Shown here piece by piece: positions 34,055-42,828 of a stretch of DNA of 64,000 bases. Numbering within the stretch: the stretch's first letter is position 1; every line of letters starts with the position of its first letter. Position numbers and translations under genes: made by a program. The stretch is from JANLTP01 sp031363055 (GTDB lineage: Bacteria; Pseudomonadota; Gammaproteobacteria; Burkholderiales; Burkholderiaceae_E): the NCBI GenBank assembly GCA_031363055.1, contig JANLTP010000219.1:19967-83966 (forward strand), in the 5' to 3' direction. The notes under the pieces are model-generated. The model had not been told where the DNA came from and ran no database searches. It saw only the letters and a list, made by a program, of their open reading frames with translations.

Positions 34055-34342
34055 CTATGGCGCCGATTGAAGTTCGGTGACGGTGTATTTGCCGTCATCC
34101 TTGATGGCCTTGAACTTGACCTTGTCGCCGGCCTTGAACTTCTCGAGCATCGCCCTGTCCTTGACCACAAAAACCATGGTCATGCCGGGCATGTCGAGGT
34201 TCTTTATTTCGCCGTGCTTGAGGGTGACCTTGCCGCCCTCCAGATCGATCTTGCGGATTTCGGCATCGGTCGTTTCGCTGGCTCCAGCGGAGCTACTCAG
34301 CAATATCGCAAGTCCGGTAAAAAGCAGTGCCTTGAGATTCAT
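34055..34342 (-). CDS. cusF: CusF-like periplasmic copper-binding protein
   Basis: Ninety-five residues with a signal peptide and the CusF barrel: IRKIDLEGGKVTLKHGEI, then NLDMPGMTMVF and FKAGDKVKFKA. His and the two Met residues of the copper site are present. The ribosome-binding site AAAAGGAAATCGT precedes ATG. It binds Cu(I) or Ag(I) in the periplasm. A deleted relative lies at 38015-38107. Confidence 0.93.
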   Translation of the reverse strand: MNLKALLFTGLAILLSSSAGASETTDAEIRKIDLEGGKVTLKHGEIKNLDMPGMTMVFVVKDRAMLEKFKAGDKVKFKAIKDDGKYTVTELQSAP

Positions 34343-34353
34343 ACGATTTCCTT

Positions 34354-34626
34354 TTAATGACGATAACCAGTCGAGGGGTGCGAGTCGCCAGCTTGCGCAC
34401 CGTCCTTAACGGAACCGCGCAACACGTTATATTGCTGCACTTGCTGCGCATTCAAGAGTGCGGTCTGCTGCAGATGAGTCTTCAAGTGATCGCCGCGCAG
34501 TTTCGCTTGCAAGGCACCCACCTGGCTGGTGACCCGATCGGCCGCCTTGGCTAGCCCCGCTTCGGCCTTGAAGCGCGCCGGTTCGGGAAGTGAACCGGTC
34601 CATTCGTAAGCGACTTCGCCGATCAT
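34354..34626 (-). pseudogene. Multicopper-oxidase C-terminal fragment joined to an LTXXQ-like tail
   Basis: The frame starts at an ATG made at a junction and reads GEVAYEWTGSLPEPARFKAE, the last third of the C-terminal domain of the multicopper oxidase at 38853 (GEVAYEWTGPLAEPARFKAE there). It then diverges into a helical tail, HLQQTALLNAQQVQQYNVLR, resembling the end of Spy/CpxP-like proteins. The oxidase sequence before this point and the Spy start are missing. Nothing suggests a working product. Confidence 0.75.
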
Positions 34627-34975
34627 TTGGACGGACTAAACAGTGGGTGGGGCGAAACCGAAATAAGCTGTGCGGCCGCGCGGCAGGAAAGTCAACATCC
34701 CGTGCGGAGTGGTCGAGAGGGATCGCAAACTCGCCGACCAGGACCTAGCTAGTGCAGCATGGCGCACAAGAATTGCGCTTGAACTGGCCGCTGCCGTGAT
34801 TCTGGGTTGCATTCTGCGCGGAGTGATGATGAGTAGATTCCGACATTTTCTTTCATGCTCAAGAATTTAGCATACGTCCGACTTCATGAATTTGATACAA
34901 ATCAACCTTCAATGTGTTGGGTGCAGAGCACCATCAGAATATAAGGCGGCAAACTTAGGTGAGTCTTAATGGGTA
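34627..34975 (-). pseudogene. Decayed second copy of patatin end and Cys/His protein
   Basis: Reading the minus strand, AACACATTGAAGGTTGATTT encodes NTLKVDLYQ, matching the patatin end NTLKLDLYQ at 42825. Then comes a shrunken copy of the gene at 42358 with stops (SAQ...NSCAPCCTS then stop). Adjacent DNA such as CGCAAACTCGCCGACCAG is nearly identical in both copies. About 200 bases are missing from this copy. No intact frame remains. From 34976 to 35064 I see nothing. Confidence 0.75.
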
Positions 34976-35064
34976 CGGTGTAGTCGGTACGGTGTGTCGC
35001 TTGTTGATGTATTCGAATCGGGTGCCGACCGCAGCCGCAGTTCGGGCAGTGCTCAAGGTCGAGA

Positions 35065-37260
35065 TCACTGTCTTGTGATCGGAAACCATGACGGCTCGCC
35101 TTCACGCTCGCCACCCTGGCTGCCATTGCGGCCCATTGATCTGCTCGATTGGGCACCGAGAATTCGAGTCTCCAATTGCCGCAGATAGTTCGTCGCTGCC
35201 GCCGGTGTCTCGAACTGACCGCCCAGCAACGTGCAGGGATTCACCAGTAGTCCGGAGAAGCGCGCCGACTGGCTGACCGTTTGGGCCAACTGCAGTGAAT
35301 AGTCGAGCGAGCGCAGCGCGAGACTGTGCGACATTGATGTCGGCGGCGTGAGCGATGTCTGGCAGGTCTTGATGAAAGTGCCGTCGGGCCGCGTGCCGGC
35401 GGCGTTCTCGACAACAAAGCCAAAGGCATCTGTCCTCTTCAGCGTGCGAAACCAGAATTGACGTTCGTCCGGCGTGCAGGCGTCGTTGAACGACATCGGC
35501 GCCATCGGCGGAAACTGGGCGGTGCTGTGGCAACTCATGCAGGACGAATTTGGATTATCCACCGGGCCGTTCATGCGCATTTGGTACCCGCTGGCGAGCT
35601 CCTGACCATTTTGTCGACGCAAGGGCTCAGCATAGAGCGGCGCCGCGAACGAGAAAATCGAGGAACCACTGCGGACGCCTTGCTGGTCCATTATCACCGG
35701 CGTCGGTGCGACTGGACCTGTCCGGATCTCGTTACCCCACATGAGGCCGACCGGCTGCATGCGGTCCCATGGCCGGCCAGTGGCCGAATCGCTTGACGAG
35801 GGTGCGCGATAGGAGAATGTGCCGAATACCCAGCCGGTCTCGGTAGCTCTTGGATCGCGAATGGCGACGTCCATCTGCAACAGATAGGCAAGCCGATTCT
35901 CGCCGTCGACGCTGATCACGGTTGTCGGAGTGCCTTTCAGCGCGTCTGGATGGTCGGCGAATACTTGCGGCGGTCCAAGCGTATAAAGTACCTTGAAGGC
36001 CACCGTGTGCAGCGGAAACCGGGCGGCGTCGATATCCGCGAAATCTGCGCCCGGCGCCATATGCTTCCACACCTTGGCTACGGTGTTAGCGCCAATCACG
36101 TTGTAGTACGAGACCGCATAGTTCTCGACCGGCGCCGAGTTCGACATCAGAGTGTTCAACGGCAGGTGCCGTTCTCGGGTCATCCCTTGCCTGAACTCCC
36201 GGGTCGGCAAAGTCTCCTTGGCATTGCCCAGCGGGTCATAGTTCATGAGCGGTGCATGGAACCAATGCGTGCTCGCCTGAGCCGAGCGCCAGTTTGGAAC
36301 GCCCGTGCGCAGGTAGTCATCACCGTAGATGTAGTTGCGCACCGCCAACATGTAGCTGTCGACGGTCATTTCATTTCGAAAATCGAACTGCATCCAAGGC
36401 GGTCCGTCAGGGCTGACAAACGCCGCCGACCAGGCCGGTGCTGCGCCCAGTGCCTGCTCGGTGCCCGGAAAATTTTGAGACAGCATGAAGCGGGCATCGG
36501 TCGGAATTCGGCGATCAGCGAGCGCCCGTTGAAAGGCCTGTTGATCGACCATGTAGTCGGGGAATCGGGCGCTGCACTGGGCCACCTGTACCGGCCCGGT
36601 CGCAGGCTTGACCTGCGACGCATCGATCGGCAGTCCCCAAGCGTTGACAGTAAGGCAGTTTGAAAGTTCGGCGCAACCCGAAGTCTTGTAAGCCGCGTAC
36701 GGGTCGCTTTTTGCCACGCCACCGGTATAGGTCACCATGCAATTCGGACCGTTGCAAAACAGATAGTACCCTTTCGAAAGCTTGGTTCGAGGGTCGTCCT
36801 CCGTCACGAGGGGCAGAGCATCATGATGGAGCGCAGATTGGTTCGGGTTCAGCGTAACCGGGTTGACCGTACCGGGGATCGGTACCTCACGCCAGTGATA
36901 ACCGGCCAACAGAATGTGCGTTCGCAGCGTGTCTCGAAAACTCGTCGAAGCGACTGGACCGTAGTAGCACCTGATATCTACCTGCTGACCCGTGTGTACG
37001 AGGACTATCATTCCACTGGCATCTTCGATAGTGGCAAGCTGAGCGAGATTCCCCCCGAATTCCAGGCGGCCCCGGAAGCCACTGCTTTCAAGGAGCGTAG
37101 GATCGGCCGACGACGGGGTGAAGGTCGAAGGCTTCGGACACCTGAGCGACGGCGGTGTGGGCTGGGCGTGCACCGTAACTGCCCATGCGCTGCCCAAAAT
37201 CGTCAGTATCACGGCGACCAGGGTTCGGGCATAAACTACGCAAGCATTTGTTGACTTCAT
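35065..37260 (-). CDS. Large exported monohaem protein, unknown family
   Basis: A 731-residue protein with a signal peptide (LVAVILTILGSAWAVTVHAQ) and one haem c motif, CMSCH at residues 574-578. No second haem motif is present. Several cysteines occur in pairs elsewhere (CNGPNC, CAELSNC). Segments such as RPWDRMQPVGLMWGNEIRTG and GWVFGTFSYRAP look conserved and compact. The family is not recognised; a periplasmic redox or catalytic role is inferred from the haem. It lies between copper genes and is preceded by a palindrome at 37314. Confidence 0.85.
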   Translation of the reverse strand: MKSTNACVVYARTLVAVILTILGSAWAVTVHAQPTPPSLRCPKPSTFTPSSADPTLLESSGFRGRLEFGGNLAQLATIEDASGMIVLVHTGQQVDIRCYYGPVASTSFRDTLRTHILLAGYHWREVPIPGTVNPVTLNPNQSALHHDALPLVTEDDPRTKLSKGYYLFCNGPNCMVTYTGGVAKSDPYAAYKTSGCAELSNCLTVNAWGLPIDASQVKPATGPVQVAQCSARFPDYMVDQQAFQRALADRRIPTDARFMLSQNFPGTEQALGAAPAWSAAFVSPDGPPWMQFDFRNEMTVDSYMLAVRNYIYGDDYLRTGVPNWRSAQASTHWFHAPLMNYDPLGNAKETLPTREFRQGMTRERHLPLNTLMSNSAPVENYAVSYYNVIGANTVAKVWKHMAPGADFADIDAARFPLHTVAFKVLYTLGPPQVFADHPDALKGTPTTVISVDGENRLAYLLQMDVAIRDPRATETGWVFGTFSYRAPSSSDSATGRPWDRMQPVGLMWGNEIRTGPVAPTPVIMDQQGVRSGSSIFSFAAPLYAEPLRRQNGQELASGYQMRMNGPVDNPNSSCMSCHSTAQFPPMAPMSFNDACTPDERQFWFRTLKRTDAFGFVVENAAGTRPDGTFIKTCQTSLTPPTSMSHSLALRSLDYSLQLAQTVSQSARFSGLLVNPCTLLGGQFETPAAATNYLRQLETRILGAQSSRSMGRNGSQGGEREGEPSWFPITRQ

Positions 37261-37313
37261 CGCGGACCCTTAGGGTTATGCATAGTCTGAATTTGTTGTG
37301 AAAGAACTCACTG

Positions 37314-37328
37314 ATACTCAAAGAGTAT
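37314..37328. promoter_or_regulatory. Palindrome upstream of the monohaem protein gene
   Basis: ATACTC-AAA-GAGTAT is a perfect 6-bp inverted repeat, 54 bp before the start codon at 37260. It may be an operator. The rest of the gap (37261-37494) shows a short direct repeat of CAGTCTTTCCCA and nothing else. Confidence 0.4.
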
Positions 37329-37494
37329 TGTTGCTTTAACTGGGCTGGGCGGCAAGTGCCAGTCTTTCCCATGTCAGTCTTTCCCAATGGCAAATGAGAC
37401 TGAACGGGCAGGCGTGATTGCAACCGGATAGACATCATGGTCGCACGGTGATCGGGAGGCCGGTCTCCGAGGACGCAGGTTTGGATGTTCACAA

Positions 37495-37806
37495 TTAACG
37501 ACTGTCACTATGTTGTGGCGCCGGGTTGCAGCGCCCGAGCTTCTCAAACCAGTAAACAATATTGCCGACAATGACGATGCTGCCTGAGATGACGGCGCTA
37601 GCCGCTGCCGTTGCGCCGGCTGCGACCAGCAGTGCCGCGCAACCCTGGTTATTACATCCCGCAATACCGGCAATCTGAATCGGTGCAAGCTCCATTTGTC
37701 TGGACATGACTCGACACTCGGCGTCGTAAACCTCGGTCGTAACGGGCACCAAAACGCACGCGGGCAGCAGAGCGGCCAGAACAAGGACCACGATGCGTTT
37801 TTTCAT
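37495..37806 (-). CDS. Small lipoprotein, unknown
   Basis: One hundred and three residues with a lipobox (ALLPAC) and a Gly/Ala-rich hydrophobic stretch (AALLVAAGATAAASAVISGS), plus four further cysteines in the mature part (ECRVM, GCNNQGC, RCNP). No family recognised. It starts four bases after the stop of the 47-residue peptide, so both are probably one message. Confidence 0.65.
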   Translation of the reverse strand: MKKRIVVLVLAALLPACVLVPVTTEVYDAECRVMSRQMELAPIQIAGIAGCNNQGCAALLVAAGATAAASAVISGSIVIVGNIVYWFEKLGRCNPAPQHSDSR

Positions 37807-37809
37807 TGA

Positions 37810-37953
37810 TTACGGCAATTCAGCCAAGACAGGAATCAATACGTAATAGGCGTTCAGCAGATGATGACCGGTGACGATCAGTACCCCGAGGACAACGAGC
37901 ATCAAGCGCAGGACTCGCCTGGAGCGGCTGGATTGTTTCAGTTGACTAATCAT
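37810..37953 (-). CDS. 47-residue single-pass membrane peptide
   Basis: The frame reads MISQLKQSSRSRRVLRLMLV and continues with one membrane helix (LVVLGVLIVTGHHLLNAYYV) containing a His pair. The basic N-terminus predicts that the N-terminus faces the cytosol. The ribosome-binding site is weak. The stop lies three bases before the lipoprotein start, which argues that it is a real coupled gene. Function unknown. Confidence 0.55.
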   Translation of the reverse strand: MISQLKQSSRSRRVLRLMLVVLGVLIVTGHHLLNAYYVLIPVLAELP

Positions 37954-38014
37954 GGGGTAATTCAATGCGGTGAGTTGGCGCTTCCACCGCGATGGTTCTC
38001 ACCAAAACACAACA

Positions 38015-38107
38015 CTAGTTCGCAGGCTGGAGTTCAGTTACGATGTACTTGCCGCTATCGTTTACTGCCTTGAACTTTATCTTGTCGCCAGGCTTGAGTT
38101 TCTCGAA
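38015..38107 (-). pseudogene. Orphan CusF C-terminal remnant
   Basis: In a frame different from the overlapping cupredoxin, the minus strand reads FEKLKPGDKIKFKAVNDSGK and ends TELQPAN then stop, matching the last 30 residues of CusF at 34055. The metal-binding half of CusF is missing. The junction with the cupredoxin tail is out of frame. Confidence 0.7.
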
Positions 38108-38687
38108 CCTCTCCCTCGGCCATGTCGGTCGGCGTCGTTTTCTGAACCAATTTCACGCTGCTCGTCGCAAGGATCCTTGGTGCCGCTTCGACATTGTTAG
38201 GCACTTGCTTGGCCGTACTGCCAACCAAAATTGCGCCTTTCATGCCAGCCTCATAATGGCCTGGTTGCAGACACGCAAAATTCACTTTTCCGTTTTGCGA
38301 AAACTGCCAGAGAATTTTTCCAGACCGACCGGCCTGGACGCTTACCTGATTGTCGTCGGCGTGTTCCATCTCTGGATTCTTTTTCATTAACTCGTTGTGT
38401 TCCTTGAGTTCCTGTTCAGTGCCCAGAACCATTTCGTGTTTGATCTTGCCTATGTTCTTCACGACAAACCGAATAGTCTCGTCTTTGCGCACTCGAATGC
38501 TCGACGGAGTAAATCGCATGTCATCGGACATGGTTAACGTCACCGTACGATTGACTTTAGCCGGCTTGCCAGGTTGCCCGATTGCACTTATTTCAGGTTG
38601 ATGTCCCTGGGTGTGATTGCCAGTTGCGCTAGCGGTGGCAGTCAAAAGGGATACGAAAATTGCTATCAGGAGTATTTGGGGTTTCAT
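38055..38687 (-). CDS. Cupredoxin with CusF-derived, frameshifted tail
   Basis: The protein has a signal peptide and a cupredoxin domain with MRFTPSSIRVRKDETIRFVV, KHEMVLGTEQELKEH and the copper loop FACLQPGHYEAGMKG; this is the family common in copper clusters. After a linker it reads KTTPTDMAEGEV, which is the usual opening of a CusF protein, and then goes out of frame (RETQAWRQ) to a stop. So the cupredoxin is probably active, while the fused CusF part was lost by deletion. Start ATG at 38687 follows GGAAATCAT. Confidence 0.82.
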   Translation of the reverse strand: MKPQILLIAIFVSLLTATASATGNHTQGHQPEISAIGQPGKPAKVNRTVTLTMSDDMRFTPSSIRVRKDETIRFVVKNIGKIKHEMVLGTEQELKEHNELMKKNPEMEHADDNQVSVQAGRSGKILWQFSQNGKVNFACLQPGHYEAGMKGAILVGSTAKQVPNNVEAAPRILATSSVKLVQKTTPTDMAEGEVRETQAWRQDKVQGSKR

Positions 38688-38763
38688 ATGATTTCCAATA
38701 TATGCCTCTTAACCGATCATTCAGTTAACGGCCGAAAGTTTCAATTCAATGACGATAACCGCT

Positions 38764-38850
38764 CTATGCATGGACACTTCGCTCGCGTGCACCAATGGCT
38801 TGCAGGACGTTGCTCAGGTCACCGCGCAACACGCTGTATTGGCGAATTTT
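38764..38850 (-). pseudogene. LTXXQ/Spy-like C-terminal remnant
   Basis: Just after the multicopper oxidase stop the minus strand encodes KIRQYSVLRGDLSNVLQAIG, similar to QVQQYNVLRGSVKDG in the fragment at 34354. The N-terminal part is missing. Both copies therefore had a Spy/CpxP-like gene after the oxidase and both lost it. Confidence 0.5.
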
Positions 38851-38852
38851 GA

Positions 38853-40274
38853 CTAATGACCGGAGTGACCGGAATTACCTTGCGGCTTGCGAACCTGTAC
38901 TTCCATCTCCTGTTTGGGCTTGACGAGCCTTGGCATGGATTGCCCCGCTTCAGCTTTGAAGCGCGCCGGTTCGGCCAGCGGACCGGTCCATTCGTAGGCG
39001 ACCTCGCCGGCCGGATGTTTGTACCAACCGGGATCCTTGTAGTCGCCCGCTTTCTGGTCCTTGCGCACCTTCAGCATCGAGAACATGCCACCCATCTCGA
39101 CCGAACCGAACGGGCCTTCACCGGTCATCATGGCGATGGTGTTATCCGGTAGCGGCATCTCCATCTCCGCCATATCGGCCATGCCGCGCTCGCTCATCGC
39201 CATGTAGTCCGGAATGAAGTTGGTGATCTTCTTGGTCAAGCCGCGATGATCGACGCCAATCATGGTCGGTACATCATGTCCCATGGCGTTCATGGTGTGA
39301 TGGCTCTTGTGGCAATGAAATGCCCAATCGCCTTCCTCGTCGGCCAGAAACTCGATCTGGCGCATCTGACCGACGGCGATATCGGTCGTGACTTCGGGCC
39401 AGCGCGAGCCCTTGGGCGTCGGCCCGCCGTCGGTGCCTGAGACTACGAACTCGTGACCATGCAAGTGAATTGGGTGATTGGTCATCGTCAAATTACCGAT
39501 GCGTATGCGCACCTTGTCGCTCAGGCGAACGTTGAGGGAATCGATGCCTGGAAAGATTCGGCTGTTCCATGACCACAGGTTAAAGTCGAGCATGGTCATG
39601 ATCTTCGGCGTATAACTTCCGGGGTCTATGTCGTAGGCGTTCAGCAGAAAGCAGAAGTCGCGGTTTACCTCGTCGATCAGCGGGTGTTTTGCCTTCGGAT
39701 GGGTCACCCAGAATCCCATCATGCCCATCGCCATCTGCGTCATTTCATCGGCATGTGGGTGATACATGAAGGTGCCGGGGCGGCGTGCCACAAACTCATA
39801 CACAAACGTCTTGCCCGGCTGGATCGATTTCTGGGTCAGGCCGGAAACACCATCCATTCCGTTAGGCAGTCGTTGTCCATGCCAATGCACACTCGTATGC
39901 TCTGGCAGCTTGTTGGTCACAAACATTCGCACGCGATCGCCCTCCACCACCTCGATCGTTGGCCCTGGCGATTGTCCGTTGTACCCCCACAAATGCGCCT
40001 TCATGCCTTTCGCCATTTCGCGCACCACCGGCTCGGCGACCAGGTGAAACTCCTTGATGCCGTTATTCATGCGCCAGGGCAGGGTCCAGCCATTGAGCGT
40101 GACCACCGGGTTGTAGGGTCGGCCACTATTCGGCAGTAACGGCGGCATGGTGTCTGGTTTGGTTTGCATCACCGGCTCCGGCAGCGCGGCCATGGCGACC
40201 CTGCTGACGGCGACAGCGCTGACGGCGGTGGTCAGCGCGCCCGCGCCACGCAGAAAATTACGTCTTGTGTTCAT
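38853..40274 (-). CDS. CopA-type multicopper oxidase
   Basis: A 473-residue oxidase with a Tat signal (TRRNFLRGAG). Copper motifs are HWHG and HPHAD in the first domain, and HPIHLHGHEF and HCHKSHHTMNAM in the last. A Met-rich stretch (MAMSERGMADMAEMEMPLP) lies after the last set and is typical of copper-tolerance oxidases. It oxidises Cu(I) to Cu(II) in the periplasm. The gene is intact, unlike its fragment at 34354. It lies 30 bp after the outer-membrane factor gene. Confidence 0.95.
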   Translation of the reverse strand: MNTRRNFLRGAGALTTAVSAVAVSRVAMAALPEPVMQTKPDTMPPLLPNSGRPYNPVVTLNGWTLPWRMNNGIKEFHLVAEPVVREMAKGMKAHLWGYNGQSPGPTIEVVEGDRVRMFVTNKLPEHTSVHWHGQRLPNGMDGVSGLTQKSIQPGKTFVYEFVARRPGTFMYHPHADEMTQMAMGMMGFWVTHPKAKHPLIDEVNRDFCFLLNAYDIDPGSYTPKIMTMLDFNLWSWNSRIFPGIDSLNVRLSDKVRIRIGNLTMTNHPIHLHGHEFVVSGTDGGPTPKGSRWPEVTTDIAVGQMRQIEFLADEEGDWAFHCHKSHHTMNAMGHDVPTMIGVDHRGLTKKITNFIPDYMAMSERGMADMAEMEMPLPDNTIAMMTGEGPFGSVEMGGMFSMLKVRKDQKAGDYKDPGWYKHPAGEVAYEWTGPLAEPARFKAEAGQSMPRLVKPKQEMEVQVRKPQGNSGHSGH

Positions 40275-40304
40275 CGTGATTACTCTTTACGTTCATGACT
40301 ATTT

Positions 40305-41780
40305 TCAGTGACCGGCTGCGGCTGCGGGTTCGCTAGCCGTAGCCGAGATAGCCGAAATATTGGGTTTGCCGATCAACGACATTTCAAGGTCGGCTTGGGC
40401 GATCCAGAAGTCGCGCAACGCCTCGATGTAGCTGTTGACGCTGGTAATTTGCGAGCGTGCGTCGGCCAGCAACTCGAACACGCCAATCAGCATGCCGTTG
40501 TAGCGCAGCAAGTTTTCATCACTGATGCGTTTACGAATCGGTACTACCTCGTCGCGGTAGTGGCGCGCCAGCTCATAACTCGAGCGGTAGCCGTGGTAAG
40601 CCTGCCGTACTTCAGAGCGCGCATTGATCGCGGCTTCGGCGGCGAGATCAATCGCCTGCATGTACTGTGCTTCGGCACGCGCCACACGGGCACCGCCCCA
40701 ATCGAACAGCGGCAGCTCGAACGACACTTCGTAGCCCTTCTTGTAGCCACTGTCGCGGGCGCCTTCGAGTACCCGGGCTGGCCCGATCTCCAACACGTTG
40801 ATGAACCGCGTGGTTTTGGTCAGACCGAGATTTTTCGCCAGCGTCTCGACCTGCGCTCGAACGTTTTGCAGATCGAGGCGCTGTGCGATCGCCATCTGTT
40901 CGACATCCGGCCGATCGGTGGCAGCGTTAGGCAGATCAGGCAAGCGCGGCGGCAATTCAAAGGTCGTCTGTTGACTCCATACGCCCATCATGCGAATCAG
41001 ACGTTCGCGGGCCATCACGGCAGACTGTTCAGCGGTTGCACGCTTGAGGGCCGCGTCGGCATAAAACCCTTGTTCACGCGCTTGCTGCAACTTGCTCCAG
41101 TTACCCACCTGAGCCATGCGGCGAGCCAGCTCCGCACCCGCGTCGGCTGCCTGCAATACTTGCTGCGCATAACGGACCGACTCCTGCGCCGCTACTGCAA
41201 CGTAGTAGGCCTTACGCGTCTCGGAAGCCAAGCGCAACATTTCCAGACCCACCGAGCGTTGCGTTTGCTCGAACCGACGCTGCTCGATACCGGTTCGCAA
41301 CGGCATTGTTACCAGTGAGAAAATATTGAAGGTCAGCGCTTGCTCGATTTTGAACTCGCGAATCCCGTTCTCAGCTTTGCTCGCGCGAAGCATCGAGAAA
41401 TGCGGGTTCGGCAATCGACCGGCCTGAACAAGATCCGCTTCGCTAATGCTGAGTTCGGCAAAGGCAGCCTGCAGCCCTCGATTGTTGAGCAGGGCGACTT
41501 GCACGGCATCATCAACCGACAGGGGTTTGGCGAGCAACTCGGCGACCCGCTTGGCGATCGTCTCCCGATCGGCATCGGTCCGGCCCCAGGCGAGTTCCTG
41601 GCCAAGCCGCTCGCGGGCAATCGTCGACACGGGTGCAAAGCCCCCATCGGTCGAAAAGGAGGCGCAGCCAGAAATCAACAGCAGTACCAGCGATACGCTT
41701 GCTAACGAGACCTGCCGTACGCTCAGTCGTTGCGCGCGAATTTGCCGCCCGCGAGTTAGGAACAAATCAGCGCCGATCAT
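40305..41780 (-). CDS. TolC-family outer-membrane lipoprotein
   Basis: A 491-residue outer membrane efflux protein with a lipobox (LLLISGCAS) and two OEP repeats (SVDDAVQVALLNNRGLQAAF early, YELARHYRDEVVPIRKRISD late). The first 25 residues before the hydrophobic segment are long for a signal. It sits between a small exported protein (overlap ATGA) and the multicopper oxidase, as in copper clusters where it is paired with CopA/CopB-type genes rather than an RND pump. Confidence 0.9.
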   Translation of the reverse strand: MIGADLFLTRGRQIRAQRLSVRQVSLASVSLVLLLISGCASFSTDGGFAPVSTIARERLGQELAWGRTDADRETIAKRVAELLAKPLSVDDAVQVALLNNRGLQAAFAELSISEADLVQAGRLPNPHFSMLRASKAENGIREFKIEQALTFNIFSLVTMPLRTGIEQRRFEQTQRSVGLEMLRLASETRKAYYVAVAAQESVRYAQQVLQAADAGAELARRMAQVGNWSKLQQAREQGFYADAALKRATAEQSAVMARERLIRMMGVWSQQTTFELPPRLPDLPNAATDRPDVEQMAIAQRLDLQNVRAQVETLAKNLGLTKTTRFINVLEIGPARVLEGARDSGYKKGYEVSFELPLFDWGGARVARAEAQYMQAIDLAAEAAINARSEVRQAYHGYRSSYELARHYRDEVVPIRKRISDENLLRYNGMLIGVFELLADARSQITSVNSYIEALRDFWIAQADLEMSLIGKPNISAISATASEPAAAAGH

Positions 41781-42214
41781 TTGTGACCTCCGTGACCTGC
41801 GCCTGACCCGCCCTGACCCGGCGGCGCAGCGGGCACTGTGGGCGCGGACGGAGCGGTTTGCTGCTTGGCGGGCGAAGCGGCTGGGGGCGAAGCGGCTGGG
41901 GGCGAAGCGGATGGAAGCGACCCCGTTGCAGTCGAGCCGGCGTCGGGTGCGTCACCCTGGGCGGCCTCGCGGGCATAAACTCGCCAGCCGCCAATGCGGC
42001 CGACCAGATCGTTACTCTCTTTCCAAGGCGAAATCGGTTCATCGCGCATGTTTCGGTAACCATCGAAGGCAGAGCGGTATTTTGTCGCTGGTATCGCGAC
42101 CGACGGGTCGTTGGGATCGGAGTGACGTTTAGAGATAGTGGATTGCGCTTGTAGTGATGTGACACAGAGCAGCAATCCCGCCGCGGCAAACTGGCGAAAC
42201 GGGGGAAGCTTCAT
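41777..42214 (-). CDS. Small exported protein with Pro/Ala repeats
   Basis: One hundred and forty-five residues with a signal peptide (AAAGLLLCVTSLQAQ), a conserved-looking middle (SAFDGYRNMRDEPISPWKES and GRIGGWRVYAREA) and a low-complexity tail with repeated SPPAA units ending GHGGHK. Genes of this kind stand next to TolC and CopA in copper clusters. ATG at 42214 is chosen at the start of the signal peptide. Confidence 0.8.
   Translation of the reverse strand: MKLPPFRQFAAAGLLLCVTSLQAQSTISKRHSDPNDPSVAIPATKYRSAFDGYRNMRDEPISPWKESNDLVGRIGGWRVYAREAAQGDAPDAGSTATGSLPSASPPAASPPAASPAKQQTAPSAPTVPAAPPGQGGSGAGHGGHK
41871..41915. repeat. 15-bp tandem repeat, three units
   Basis: GGCGAAGCGGCTGGG occurs twice exactly and a third time with three changes, within the 41777 gene. 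It encodes the SPPAA repeats and is a likely site of slippage. Confidence 0.8.
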
Positions 42215-42357
42215 GAAATCCTCAAATGGCAAAGTTGCGTGGCCGACGCGAAGTCATCGCGGCGGGAACGATCATTTTGACAAACTAAACGGTGGGTGCG
42301 GCGGAAACGTCATAGACAGTGCGGCCGAGTGGCCGAGCCGTCAACCGTGTGCCGAAG

Positions 42358-42828
42358 TCAGGCAGCGATGTTTCGAGGAGGGCGGTCGAAGGTACTCGAG
42401 TGGGCAGGCCAGTGCAGCGGCTGCACGGCCGGAAAATCAGCATCCAATGCGGAGTTGTCGATATGAATCGCAAACTCGCCGACCAGAACTAAACCCGTAC
42501 AACATGGCGCACAAGAGTTGCACTTGGACTGGGCACTGTGATGAACTGAGCTCAGGGACGAAGCGTCGTCCGATGAAACCTCTCTGGAGGCAATATCGGA
42601 TGAAGATTGCGGCAACGCGGATTCGTGAGCGTTGCCGCGATCGTGCGTTCCGTAGTTCGAAGAGTGATGATGGGCGGATTCCGACGTTCCTGCCGGTTGA
42701 GGCGTCGAGCCAAGCATACGATGGTGGCTCGGGCCGCAAGCCAACGTGCGGGTTGATGCGATCGCTTGAAAAGGGATCGCAAAAATCAACACACAAGCAA
42801 AAAATGCTCGCCAATTCGTAAATTTCAT
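42358..42828 (-). CDS. Small exported Cys/His-rich protein (DUF2946-like)
   Basis: A 156-residue protein with a signal peptide (FFACVLIFAIPFQAIAS) and a mature part with HH runs and the cluster KCNSCAPCC. Its ATG overlaps the patatin stop by four bases. The frame ends at NIAA; in the next frame the DNA continues with a plausible tail (SLPDFGTRLTARPLGRTV), which may mean a recent frameshift at about 42360. It is the intact relative of the remnant at 34627. Confidence 0.75.
   Translation of the reverse strand: MKFTNWRAFFACVLIFAIPFQAIASTRTLACGPSHHRMLGSTPQPAGTSESAHHHSSNYGTHDRGNAHESALPQSSSDIASREVSSDDASSLSSVHHSAQSKCNSCAPCCTGLVLVGEFAIHIDNSALDADFPAVQPLHWPAHSSTFDRPPRNIAA

Noticed and set aside
34892..34905. 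Perfect FNR-type box TTGATACAAATCAA
   Set aside because: On the minus strand it lies in the remnant of the patatin end and codes for DLYQ; the intact copy at 42864 has the same coding meaning. It is best explained by protein sequence, not regulation.
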